Positions 55,829-64,000 of a stretch of DNA of 64,000 nucleotides are shown one piece after another; the first letter of the stretch is position 1, and every line of letters begins with the position of its first letter. A program made the translations under genes and the position numbers. The notes beneath the pieces are model-generated. The model searched no databases and was not told the DNA's origin. It was given only the letters and a program-made list of their open reading frames with translations. Origin of the DNA: Kitagawia praeruptora (Eukaryota; Streptophyta; Magnoliopsida; Apiales; Apiaceae); contig CM075346.1 in NCBI GenBank assembly GCA_037693485.1, positions 15,777,501 through 15,841,500 of the forward strand, read 5' to 3'.

Positions 55829-55860
55829 CTAGCTTAAAAGCCCGTGCAAGGCACGGGCAC
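55829..55860 (-). mobile_element. 3' end of a Helitron on the minus strand
   Basis: In minus sense: hairpin CCCGTGCCTTGCACGGG (7 bp stem, 3-base loop), a short spacer CTTTTAAG, then CTAG followed by T. Helitrons end in a hairpin and CTRR and insert between A and T. The element extends rightward; its TC 5' end is not found, though it may reach toward 57049. Confidence 0.65.
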
Positions 55861-55917
55861 TGAACTAATTTCTCGTAATTAAAAATATGATAAACTATAA
55901 GATTTCAATTTAGATAA

Positions 55918-57049
55918 AATGCCCAAACTACATCACTTTGGTGTGGAAAGTGTCCGAAATACCGATTTCCAATCGAACATGCCCTTTTTGATCACGGAAT
56001 GCGCATACTGTACATGCGTGGCCCGGGATACGCATTTCAGAAATGCGTATCCCAAGTCACGCATGTATAGTATGCGTATGACGTCATTATCTCATAAACG
56101 TCTCCGGCATTGAGGCGGCCTCAAAATCGCCATTTCGTTCGCTCATCTCCGTTCACCACCCTCCGGTTGCCTCCACCACATCTGAGGACATACAAATGAT
56201 GCCCAGACTGGCCTCATCATTTTCCTCTACTTTGTGTTTGTTTTCCGGCCCCGCAGGGGTGTACACAATCCAACCAGAAACAACATCGGAAAAAAAGCTT
56301 CGTTTTAGGCCTTTTAAATCCGGCAAACCAAATGGAAATCGAATGGTATAGGAATGTAGAGGGGGAGAAGACGTTCATTTTGGTGTGTGGTACGTGAATT
56401 AAAGATGCCTGAAAAGGTGTGAACAATGTCCCCGAAAATCTGATAGGAAAACGACTTCGACGTCGTTCGAGAGAGGAGATGAACAGTGGCCAATACGCAT
56501 GTTCAACATGCGTATCTATAGCCACGCATGTTAAACATGCGTATCTGAAATAATTGTTCACATTCACAGATTTTGAATTTTACAAAGTATACGCATAGCT
56601 TCATTGCGTGTACCACCTATTTGCATTTCAGAAATGTGTGTTCCCTATACGCCAGCTCAGAATGCGTGGCTCGTGGGTAAAAAGGGCGGACGATTCTGAA
56701 TATAGACATTTTGGGCAGATGGAAATAAAATATGGGTAGTTTGGTATCTCACCCTTCAATTTATCTAATATTTTTATAATTATTTTATAATTTTTCATAC
56801 TAATTTTTTATATTACATTTTGAATTAGTTTTTAACTCAATTTTAAAATTGTCTAAATAGGGCTTAATGATCCTGTAGTTAATTGTTGATAATTACCTAA
56901 AGTTAAAACATATTATAATAATATTCGAAGGCTAGTATGGGGTGGATTTCATTATTATAAAAATGCCATCCATTTTTTATACTCAAAATGTTGATAACTT
57001 AAGGTAATTACCTACGGTTAACTATATGAACATTTTTCTCTTCTAAATA
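55918..57049. repeat. Repeat-derived region with TACGCAT palindromes
   Basis: No supported gene. It contains a palindrome of about 82 bases (55999-56080), a second cluster of ATACGCATGTT...AACATGCGTAT words (56490-56540), and a third (56585-56670). GC-rich DNA at 56100-56470 is open on the minus strand for 116 codons without a recognisable domain. From 56760 the DNA is plain AT-rich. It is probably the interior of the minus-strand Helitron or another transposon. Confidence 0.45.
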
Positions 57050-57956
57050 TCTATACTATTATATTAAAGCCGAAACATTGAAAGTTTTGAAAGTTTTGGT
57101 TTTCGGTTTGGTTATCCTAGTTAATAAAATAAACAATTAAATTACAAAAACAACTCAAAAGCTAATTACTAATGTTAACGTAATTATATTAAGATTAAAA
57201 TTTCTTCATCCACATTGAGCTTCTACTTTGACTCTTTTTCTATACTATTATATTAAAGCCGAAACATTGAAAGTTTTGAAAGGTTTAGTTTTCGGTTTGG
57301 TTATCCTAATTATTAAAATAAATAATTAAATTAGAAAAATAACTCAAAAAGCTAATTACTAATGTTAACATAGTTATATTCCGATTAAAATTTTTTCATC
57401 CACATTGAACTTCTACTTGGACTCTTTTTATGCTCAAACAACTTAATTACCCATTTTTTTTAAAGATTTTACTTCTAATTAAAACACTTTAACATTTAAT
57501 TTAAAACTAATATTACAATAATTAATATATATCCAAAATATCACACCATATCTTTCCGTAATTATTTTAGTAGCAATTTTTGTAATTAAAACACGTTACT
57601 TTTTAATTTAAAATTAATCTTGCGATCACTAATATACACCCAAAAATATCTCACCATATATTCAAATCATTATTTTTAGTAATAAATTAGAATCGTTAGA
57701 TCTAATAATAAGATATATTATATGATTAAATTAAATTACTAAAAATTCAAAGTCAAACCCGTCAATGACATTTTTAATTTAGAATTTTACAAAATAAATT
57801 TTAAACCATGCATATAATTATATAAATTTATATTAAATTAAAATTAAAAAATTATTAAAAATAATGATTATATAAAAACATAATTATAATGTTAAACAAA
57901 TTTTATAACCTATCAAAAGAAACAAGAAACCGTGCTTCGCACGGGTTATAAGCTAA
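57050..57956 (+). mobile_element. Short non-autonomous Helitron
   Basis: It begins TCTATACTATTATATTAAAG after an A (57049) and ends with hairpin CCGTGCTTCGCACGG (57930-57944), spacer GTTATAAG and CTAA before a T. TC...CTRR with A/T flanks is the Helitron hallmark. The first 189 bp (57050-57238) are repeated in tandem at 57239-57427, both starting with the TC terminus. It codes for nothing. Confidence 0.8.
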
Positions 57957-58734
57957 TTTCAATTAATGTTAAATATGATAAAACGATCTCAATGACCAAT
58001 GCATGTATAAGAAATTTACAATCAATTTTTTTCATTTTATCTTATATTGATTTAAGTACTCAACCATTATATATTATATTTTGATTAATTTGTCAAATTA
58101 TATAAATATTCATATGTACCATACTTCATAGTCGAGTTATAGTCTAATTGATCATTATAAATAATTGTTGTAGCTTTGTAATAATTATGATTTAAAATTT
58201 TATATATTTTTTGATTTTATTGAATGTTAATTAATTATGTTATTTTTTATATATAACATAGATCACATTTTTATAGTTCTCATCTTTTTAACATAATTTC
58301 ATTTTTTTCGTGTATATTTAAATATATATGTTTTTAAACCAATCATATATTTTATTCGTTGAAAGTCTAAATAGTTGGTCGATCAAACCCCATAATATAA
58401 CTAACATATTTAAATTTTATATACTTAAAACTAATGTGATGCAATTATTAATTATGTATGATTTGATAACTAAAATATATATATTTCTTAAAATCAAATT
58501 TTATTTTTTACTTCAAGAATTTAATATCTACATGGATTGGAGACGCATATAAATAATTTTTTTTTTGTACTCAATCGATTAGAATATTTTTTGTAAGTTT
58601 ATCTATCCAACATTTTAGAAATAATATAAATCAATATTTTATTTACTCAAAAATAAAAGTAAAGGAAGAATGGACAAGAATAGAAGATGTGGCTTATCTT
58701 ATAGGATTTTTGAACAAAATCAAAAATTAAGTGT
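57957..58734. other. AT-rich intergenic DNA
   Basis: About 80% A+T by eye, with several homopolymer runs. I see no gene, element end or notable repeat. Confidence 0.5.
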
Positions 58735-58800
58735 AGCAAAGTTGGTTATTGGCATAAGTTTAATAGAAGAGGGTCAGTGGTTCGAATCCCAATACAAACA
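58735..58800 (+). repeat. tRNA-like head of a possible SINE
   Basis: A perfect pol III B box, GGTTCGAATCC (58778-58788), stands about 30 bases after an A-box-like TGGCATAAGTTT (58750-58761). No cloverleaf can be completed, so it is not a tRNA gene. The 105-codon frame around it is not supported. Confidence 0.3.
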
Positions 58801-59096
58801 TAATTTCACTTCTTTTTACATGATTATTAAAAGAAGGCATTTTTGTAATTTTAAAAAATATAGGGGTAAAATCGTAATTTCACGACCATTATATTGGCAA
58901 CTTTTGCCCTTGTGTCAGCTTATAATATATAGTAATAGAAGTTGGCCGTTTTCTTTTGAAAATGGTCTTTTATCATATTTAATTTAATTACTCCCTTTTA
59001 CCCAACCGTTTCTTTACCTTTCGAGAAGATTGGCTGACATGCATTTTAATATTTTAATAAAATTTAATAAATTAATCTAAATTATAATATAATATA

Positions 59097-59705
59097 CTCC
59101 CTCCGTCCCAAAAAGATTGGCACACTTTCCTTTTTGGGAAGTTCCAAAACTAATGAACCTATTATACTTACTATTTTTAAACACTACTTTTCACTATTAC
59201 ACCCACTAACTTTATTAAACAAATACTATAAACACTATTATATCCACTACCTTACTCCCACTATCTCAAATTTATAATACAACAAGACTTACTCAGTTAT
59301 AATACCACTCAAAGTGGTGTCTGAGGAGGGTAGATGTACGCAGACCATGCCCCTATACAATAGGGAGGCTGTTTCCGAAGGACCCCCGGCCAAGTACAGA
59401 ATTACAAATACAGAAATTCAAATACAGAAATACAAATACAGAAAGGAAACCTAATACAAACTAGGAAACTCACGCACACGCAGGAGTCGAACCCCTGACC
59501 TCCTTCAAATCTCAAATTTGTAATATAAGACACTATTACACCCACTATTTTACTCCCACTATCTCAAATCTATTATTAAATATTCATAGGTCCCACCACT
59601 TAAACCACTTTTCATCTAACTTTACTCATTTTTTAACAAGTCAATTATAACTTTCTTAATCTCAGTGAAAATCAAAGAAGCTCAAACAAATTGGGACGGA
59701 GGGAG
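59097..59705. mobile_element. Stowaway MITE, split by a SINE
   Basis: CTCCCTCCGTCCC at the left and GGGACGGAGGGAG at the right form perfect inverted repeats flanked by TA (59095-59096 and 59706-59707), the Stowaway (Tc1/mariner-derived) signature. Internal TTACACCCACTA words are typical of the larger members. About 230 bp in the middle is a SINE insertion. Confidence 0.9.
59284..59507 (-). mobile_element. tRNA-derived SINE inside the Stowaway
   Basis: In minus sense it starts with a tRNA-like head containing GGGGTTCGACTCCTGCG (B box GGTTCGACTCC) and continues to GGGTCCTTCGG and GTCTGCGTACATCTACCC. The GGGTAGATGTACGCAGACC core is common in plant SINEs. Flanking TCTCAAATTTATAATACAA and TCTCAAATTTGTAATATAA are an imperfect target duplication of about 19 bp, as expected for LINE-type integration. 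Confidence 0.75.
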
Positions 59706-59707
59706 TA

Positions 59708-60188
59708 TCATTTAAAAATATTTCTTAGCGATAAATTGGATTTTAAAGATCAAATCAATTAAATATTTTTTAACAATTTATCTAAAATTTTAGCAATTTT
59801 TGAAAAATCGAACAAACACACCGACTAAAATATATTAGTCTTATATTCAATTTTATATAAAATAATAAAAATAACCAAATCTCACTTCCACATTAATCAT
59901 TTATCAGTGATTTTAAACCTTTCTACTTCTGAGCACCGCTAATCTTAGTTGTCATTTTTTTTTTATAATTCCATATCAGCCCCAGTTTTCGCACACGTCG
60001 ACTAATTTGAAGGATTGCTCGTACACTCGTACCCATCGAATATAGCAATTCACTTACTTTCGTGCCTTCGAGGGGTTCAAAGACCTTGGAATGGTAAGTC
60101 TCTAAAGTCACGATCCCAATACCAACTGGGACACCCGTGGTGGATTCATTTTTGGAGTATCTTAAAAAATATTTTATCTTAAAATAAG
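59708..60188. other. Short intergenic stretch between MITEs
   Basis: AT-rich DNA with no supported gene. A 62-codon minus-strand frame (59923-60111) covers a GC-richer patch with CCTTCGAGGGGTTC; I recognise nothing in it. Confidence 0.4.
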
Positions 60189-60190
60189 TA

Positions 60191-60776
60191 CTTCCTCCGT
60201 CCCAAATTGTATGAATCTATTTGACTTTCATGGAAATTAAGAAAATGTAATAAAAAAAGAGTAAAGTTAGTTGAAAAGTGGGTTAAGTGGTGGGACCTAT
60301 AAATTTTTAATAATAGATTTAAGATAGTGGAGGAAAATAGTGGGTGTAATGGTGTTTATTTAATAAAAAAATGGAGAAGTAGTGGGTGTAATAGTGAAAA
60401 GTAATGTTCAAAAATAGTATTCTCTCTGTCCCATCCATTTCTTTACAATTTCCTTTTTGGGACGTCCCACAAATTCTTTACATTACTAAAAATAGTAACT
60501 TTTAACAATAAAATACATTATTACATCCACTACTTCCCTTCATTTTTTCAACACTTTACACTATTACACCCACTACTTCATTTATTTTAACAATAAAATC
60601 ACTATTACACCCACTACTTCATTTATTTTAACAATATTACACTCACTATCCTTGGTCTCCGTGCCGAACCCCCATGTAAAGAATCATCCGGGACAGAGGG
60701 AGTAAGTATATTAAGTTCATTCTTTTTGGGACGTCCCAAAAAAAAAAGAGGTTCACATAAAATGGGACAGAGTGAT
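60191..60776. mobile_element. Stowaway-type MITE, outer
   Basis: CTTCCTCCGTCCC at the left and GGGACAGAGTGAT at the right, flanked by TA (60189-60190 and 60777-60778). The ends have drifted more than those of the element at 59097. A second MITE sits inside it. Confidence 0.75.
60420..60702. mobile_element. Stowaway-type MITE, nested
   Basis: TTCTCTCTGTCCC with TTTCTTTACA at the left and GTAAAGAATCATCCGGGACA at the right, with TA on both sides (60418-60419 and 60703-60704). It lies entirely within the previous MITE. Confidence 0.75.
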
Positions 60777-61034
60777 TATCATTTAAGTAATAAATAGATA
60801 AATTCTTATAATTCATATATATGTTTACATAAATTTACGTATAAATTATTTAAGTGTTTGATGAATTAAATTTCAAAAACTAATTATTTAATATAATTAT
60901 CTCAATAAGTGCATTATAAATTAAAAAAGATACAAATACAAATGTGAGAATATAAGTAAGTTACTATAAGAGCTCATTGAAAAACACAAACACAGATTTG
61001 AGCATGTGAAAGTGAAAGTGTCGCCACTTCGCAA

Positions 61035-61330
61035 TTCTAAGAGCCTGTTTGGCATAGGAGAGAAACGGACTTATCTGTGGATAAGTCCGTTTCAACTTAT
61101 TTCGGACCGTTTCGATTTGTGTGTGGTGCCCCTAGCGGGGCCATTGGATTAGATTAATCTATGACCCAGATTTAATTTAAGGCGATACTGTAGAAAAGTT
61201 TCCTACAGTGTCAGGTAGAAACTCTTTTTCCTTGATTTTTATAGTGCACTTTTTAATTTTTTATTATAACTGAGACAGAGATACTAATGCTTTTGAAATT
61301 TGATTTTAAAATTTGAATAGTTTCATCAAA
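61035..61330. repeat. Repeat fragment with a GGGGCC hairpin
   Basis: It begins GAGCCTGTTTGGC, a common start of plant hAT-type MITEs, with an inner inverted repeat AACGGACTTATC / GATAAGTCCGTT. Then comes GTGCCCCTAGCGGGGCC (61126-61142). The same hairpin core appears in opposite orientation at the window end. Edges unknown. Confidence 0.4.
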
Positions 61331-62744
61331 TCAAGTAACGTGATACCGAGCGCTATAAAATAATGTAAGTGATAAGGATTTACTATCTGAATTCGAGTTT
61401 CGTTCATTTACTTGTAAGGTATGGAATCATCAATCATGCATGTCTCAATAACTGAAATAGTCTAAAATAAACCTTGCATATGTATGAAAATGTATATCAT
61501 GAAATGAATAGATTGAGCTAGAATGATTTGTATATTATCATAAAAATTTTACAACCAGAGTCCTAGCAATATGCTTAAGCCCTCCTCTTCACCTCACAGT
61601 AGCTGGGCTGCTTCTACCTCTATGATATATTAGCTACTTATGTTGGCCTCCTTTAATATATGAAAAAAAGGACCTGCTGCTGAATATACATGCTACATTC
61701 CATATATACAGTTTTTTTAACTGCTACTAATATTCTCTGAGTTAAAAAATACAGATATATACAGTCCTACATATGTATGCACGGAAGTATGTACAACTAC
61801 TTGATATATCCTATGATTTGATTGCTGTACTCTGCCACACCGTTTCCCTTGTCCATCAAGTTCATGCTCCGAACTGCTGCCCAGAAACATATAGATTGTA
61901 GTTTCTCTCCAAATTGCTCAGAGGCTGCGCAAAGCAAAGCTCACTTGTCATGCCAAATTTCTGACAATTGCAATACAAAACAGTATTACATCAATATATA
62001 TGCATTCTGAAACACAAAGGAAGTCATCTAAATAATAACAAGAACTTTGTGTCAGCTTAAGCAATTTAACTGTAACTTCACTCGTGCAGCAGAAAATATA
62101 TAGAGATAGTGTACTAAAAAAGACCCTTCCTTCGTACTACATACACGTATTTTGATACTGCTGACCCTTGTAAAGTTAAAAAGTTGAGACACACTCTCAA
62201 TTCTCGCAAAGGCAAAAGTCACTCTTACTCCCTAGCAACTTCGCTTGCTCCCTCTTGTATGCTCTTAACTGTACTCTCCACATTCTTAATGCATCCCAAG
62301 TGAGGTGTTCCTTATAGGCTGCTCTCCTTTTGGGATAGTCAGCTTAAACTAAACCAAACTTGAACAGTATTAAAGACAGCTAAGTAAAAATCCAAACATA
62401 TCTGCAAGTTCAAAACAAACTTAAGCTCGAACCTAAACACTATATTACTTAATAGGCCTAGCTCAAGCTCAGTGCCATTTAGGCCTGACTCCCCTCTTGA
62501 GAGGTTTGATTAGGGAATTGCAGAATCTCACGCTACCAAACACTCAAGCTAATTTCAGACTTTTTTGGAACTTATAACACTTACCAAGATTCAAGAATGT
62601 AAGTCAATATCTGACTTGACTTTTATGCTATGATGTCAAAAGAAATATAAGATGTTCCATACCTCAATTTTTTGTTCTGATAGCCGTCTTGACAACTGCA
62701 ACTTAAACTTTATCTATGACAATGCCATAATATTTCTTTCACAG
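61331..62744. other. Downstream region and 3' UTR of the VPS13-like gene
   Basis: Low-copy-looking DNA of mixed composition. No second gene is supported; the frames here are short. The part next to 62745 should include the 3' UTR. I could not pick a polyadenylation site with confidence. Confidence 0.45.
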
Positions 62745-63635
62745 CTAATTTGCACCAGTGCCAAAAGTAGAACTGTGACAAACAGGTGAAGGCATCTGCT
62801 GGGGAGACATGAGGTAAAAGGTCTCTCTCGGGATAGCTTCAGCCTTAGCAGAATCAACAATAGCTGAGTATGGTTTTGCGGCTTTCCTTCTCAGCATGTC
62901 CTGAATAGCATTAAGAGATCAGCGAAACATTCAACAGGTAACAAATCCTCATCTTTCAGTCTAAACAAAGAGTTGAAAACATCCTTATCACTGTCGAAAG
63001 TAATATAAGCGACATTTATTAAATTCTACTCTAACGAAAAACTTTATGCACCAGCACTACTAATCAGAAATGCACATGACAAAATTTCAATCCCAACCTT
63101 CGCCTGGTTTGGCCCATAAGTATTCATGGCTTGCTCAATCGAAGTATAAACTTCAAAGGCTTGATTAGAATCACGGTTGCACTTTATAATGCGAACTTGA
63201 TCCTTGGTATCAGAAGATTGAGCTTGTAAGTAAAGAATAATTCGTGAAGGTATTGAATCTGGCCGGTCTTTCTTTCCATGTGTTAACTCCATTGTCATCA
63301 GGTCATCCCACAAGACATCCCACAAAACAGAACATGGATCTCTGGCTGGGTTGAACTTCTTGTGCCCAATAATGCTGGATGCTTGCTGAAAATGATAGTT
63401 CACAGATATATCCTTCTTTATCTCAGGCAGAGTAAATAATTAAATGCAAGAATGTTTTTCAGCTAAACAGACTTACTTGCAAAAGTAAAATCCTTCTGTG
63501 AGTGACAAGAAGATATTTGGCTTTAGGGAGCAAAAAATGATCTTCATATGCATCCGACAAAGCAAACTTCCCACGCACTTTGAACAAGTCAACTTGCCGA
63601 AAGAATGATACAGATTCTGCTAGTTGCAGTATGAC
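62745..63635 (-). CDS. VPS13-like lipid-transfer protein, last three coding exons (partial gene)
   Basis: Minus strand, exons in order: 63635-63477 (53 codons), 63385-63098 (96 codons) and 62900-62745 (51 codons plus TAG). All introns are phase 0 with GT-AG ends (CAA|GTAAGT; TTTTCAG|CAAGC; AAG|GTTGGG; ATTCAG|GACATG), 91 and 197 bp long. The protein reads VDLFKVRGKFALSDAYEDHF, VTHRRILLLQ, then IIGHKKFNPARDPCSVLWD, LTMELTHGKK-like, and VRIIKCNRDSNQAFEVYTSI, ending SSTFGTGAN. This is the C-terminal region of plant VPS13 proteins, where a bridge-like protein moves lipids between membranes at contact sites; this end usually holds a PH-like domain. The rest of a very large gene lies to the right. 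Confidence 0.85.
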
Positions 63636-63664
63636 CTTTAAGACATAATAAACCATGCAAAGCA

Positions 63665-63787
63665 GGGTAGAAGATAAATTTTAGTTAACTTGGAAGAATT
63701 AATAGCAACAAAAAATTACGTGGACGGGTAGAAGATAAATTTTAGTTAACTTGGAAGAATTAGTAGCAACAAAAACATTACGTGGAC
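63665..63787. repeat. Tandem duplication of about 61 bp in an intron
   Basis: GGGTAGAAGATAAATTTTAG through ATTACGTGGAC occurs at 63665-63725 and again at 63726-63787. There is one substitution (A/G in TTAATAGC versus TTAGTAGC) and one small insertion. It lies upstream of the first visible exon, presumably in the gene's intron. Confidence 0.9.
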
Positions 63788-63844
63788 AGCGGCTATTGGT
63801 TCTCGTTATATTAGCATGTGACAAAGTTTATATCTAAAAGACCT

Positions 63845-64000
63845 ATATCTATCTATCTATCTATATATATATATATAGGCCTTTGCTCCATAAAGAACAC
63901 TCTTATATAAAGAACAATAAAGAACACTATAAAATCATTTATTCCAATAGATCCATTGGCCCCGCCAGGGGCACCCAATACAAAAAGTTCTTATTTTTTT
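63845..64000. repeat. Microsatellite and start of a repeat element cut by the window end
   Basis: (CTAT)n then (TA)n at about 63847-63878 runs into AGGCCTTTGCTCC and AAAGAACACT words repeated three times, followed by GGCCCCGCCAGGGGCACCC (63958-63976). The AAAGAACAC words after a TATATA lead resemble common plant Helitron-like starts. The element continues outside. Confidence 0.4.

Noticed and set aside
58750..58800. A tRNA gene suggested by GGTTCGAATCCC
   Set aside because: No acceptor stem or anticodon arm can be paired; better read as a SINE head.

Overview
This is nuclear DNA from a flowering plant. The evidence is long-terminal-repeat retrotransposons of plant lineages (SIRE-type Copia, Athila-like and Tekay-like Gypsy), Stowaway MITEs, Helitron ends, and the last exons of a plant-type VPS13 gene with short GT-AG introns. 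A eudicot is likely. I cannot name the species.

Layout. Positions 1-1091 are the right end of a Gypsy-type LTR that cuts into the gag region of an old plus-strand Copia element. Pieces of that element can be followed from 1092 to its 3' LTR at 54406-55444. It has been broken by at least four insertions: (i) a giant Tekay-like LTR, apparently solo, at 2627-29972 with a GTAAA target duplication, which itself contains a young 14.5 kb minus-strand SIRE-type Copia (2897-17431, duplication TCCTT) and a very young minus-strand Athila-like non-autonomous element (22985-29142, duplication ATATA); (ii) a MULE-like DNA transposon at 30000-38288 with a 10 bp duplication, holding a plus-strand Athila-like element (31751-38012) and an extra partial copy of that element's 3' region; (iii) a minus-strand gag/protease-only Athila-like element at 45114-51860 whose promoter-side LTR is truncated; (iv) a CACTA-like scrap at 52337-52668 lying between two copies of a 479 bp piece of the host Copia's 3' ORF. 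Insertions (i) and (ii) hit the same protease codon neighbourhood, about 25 bp apart.

From 55445 to about 61300 the DNA is AT-rich and full of small elements: a MITE-like palindrome pair, two Helitron 3' ends in opposite orientation, a long near-perfect palindrome, a Stowaway carrying a SINE, and a Stowaway nested in a Stowaway. From about 61300 to 63660 the window reaches ordinary gene space: the three last coding exons of a VPS13-like lipid-transfer protein gene on the minus strand. The window ends in another repeat.

How it fits together. The only coding-competent mobile element is the SIRE-type Copia. It has gag, pol and a large extra 3' ORF, but a nonsense codon in gag and no usable ATG for the extra ORF or pol. 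The three Athila-like elements carry no reverse transcriptase or integrase, yet share primer site, polypurine tract and a conserved block upstream of the TATA box, so they must be copied by proteins made elsewhere. All alignments and counts were made by eye; no searches were run.
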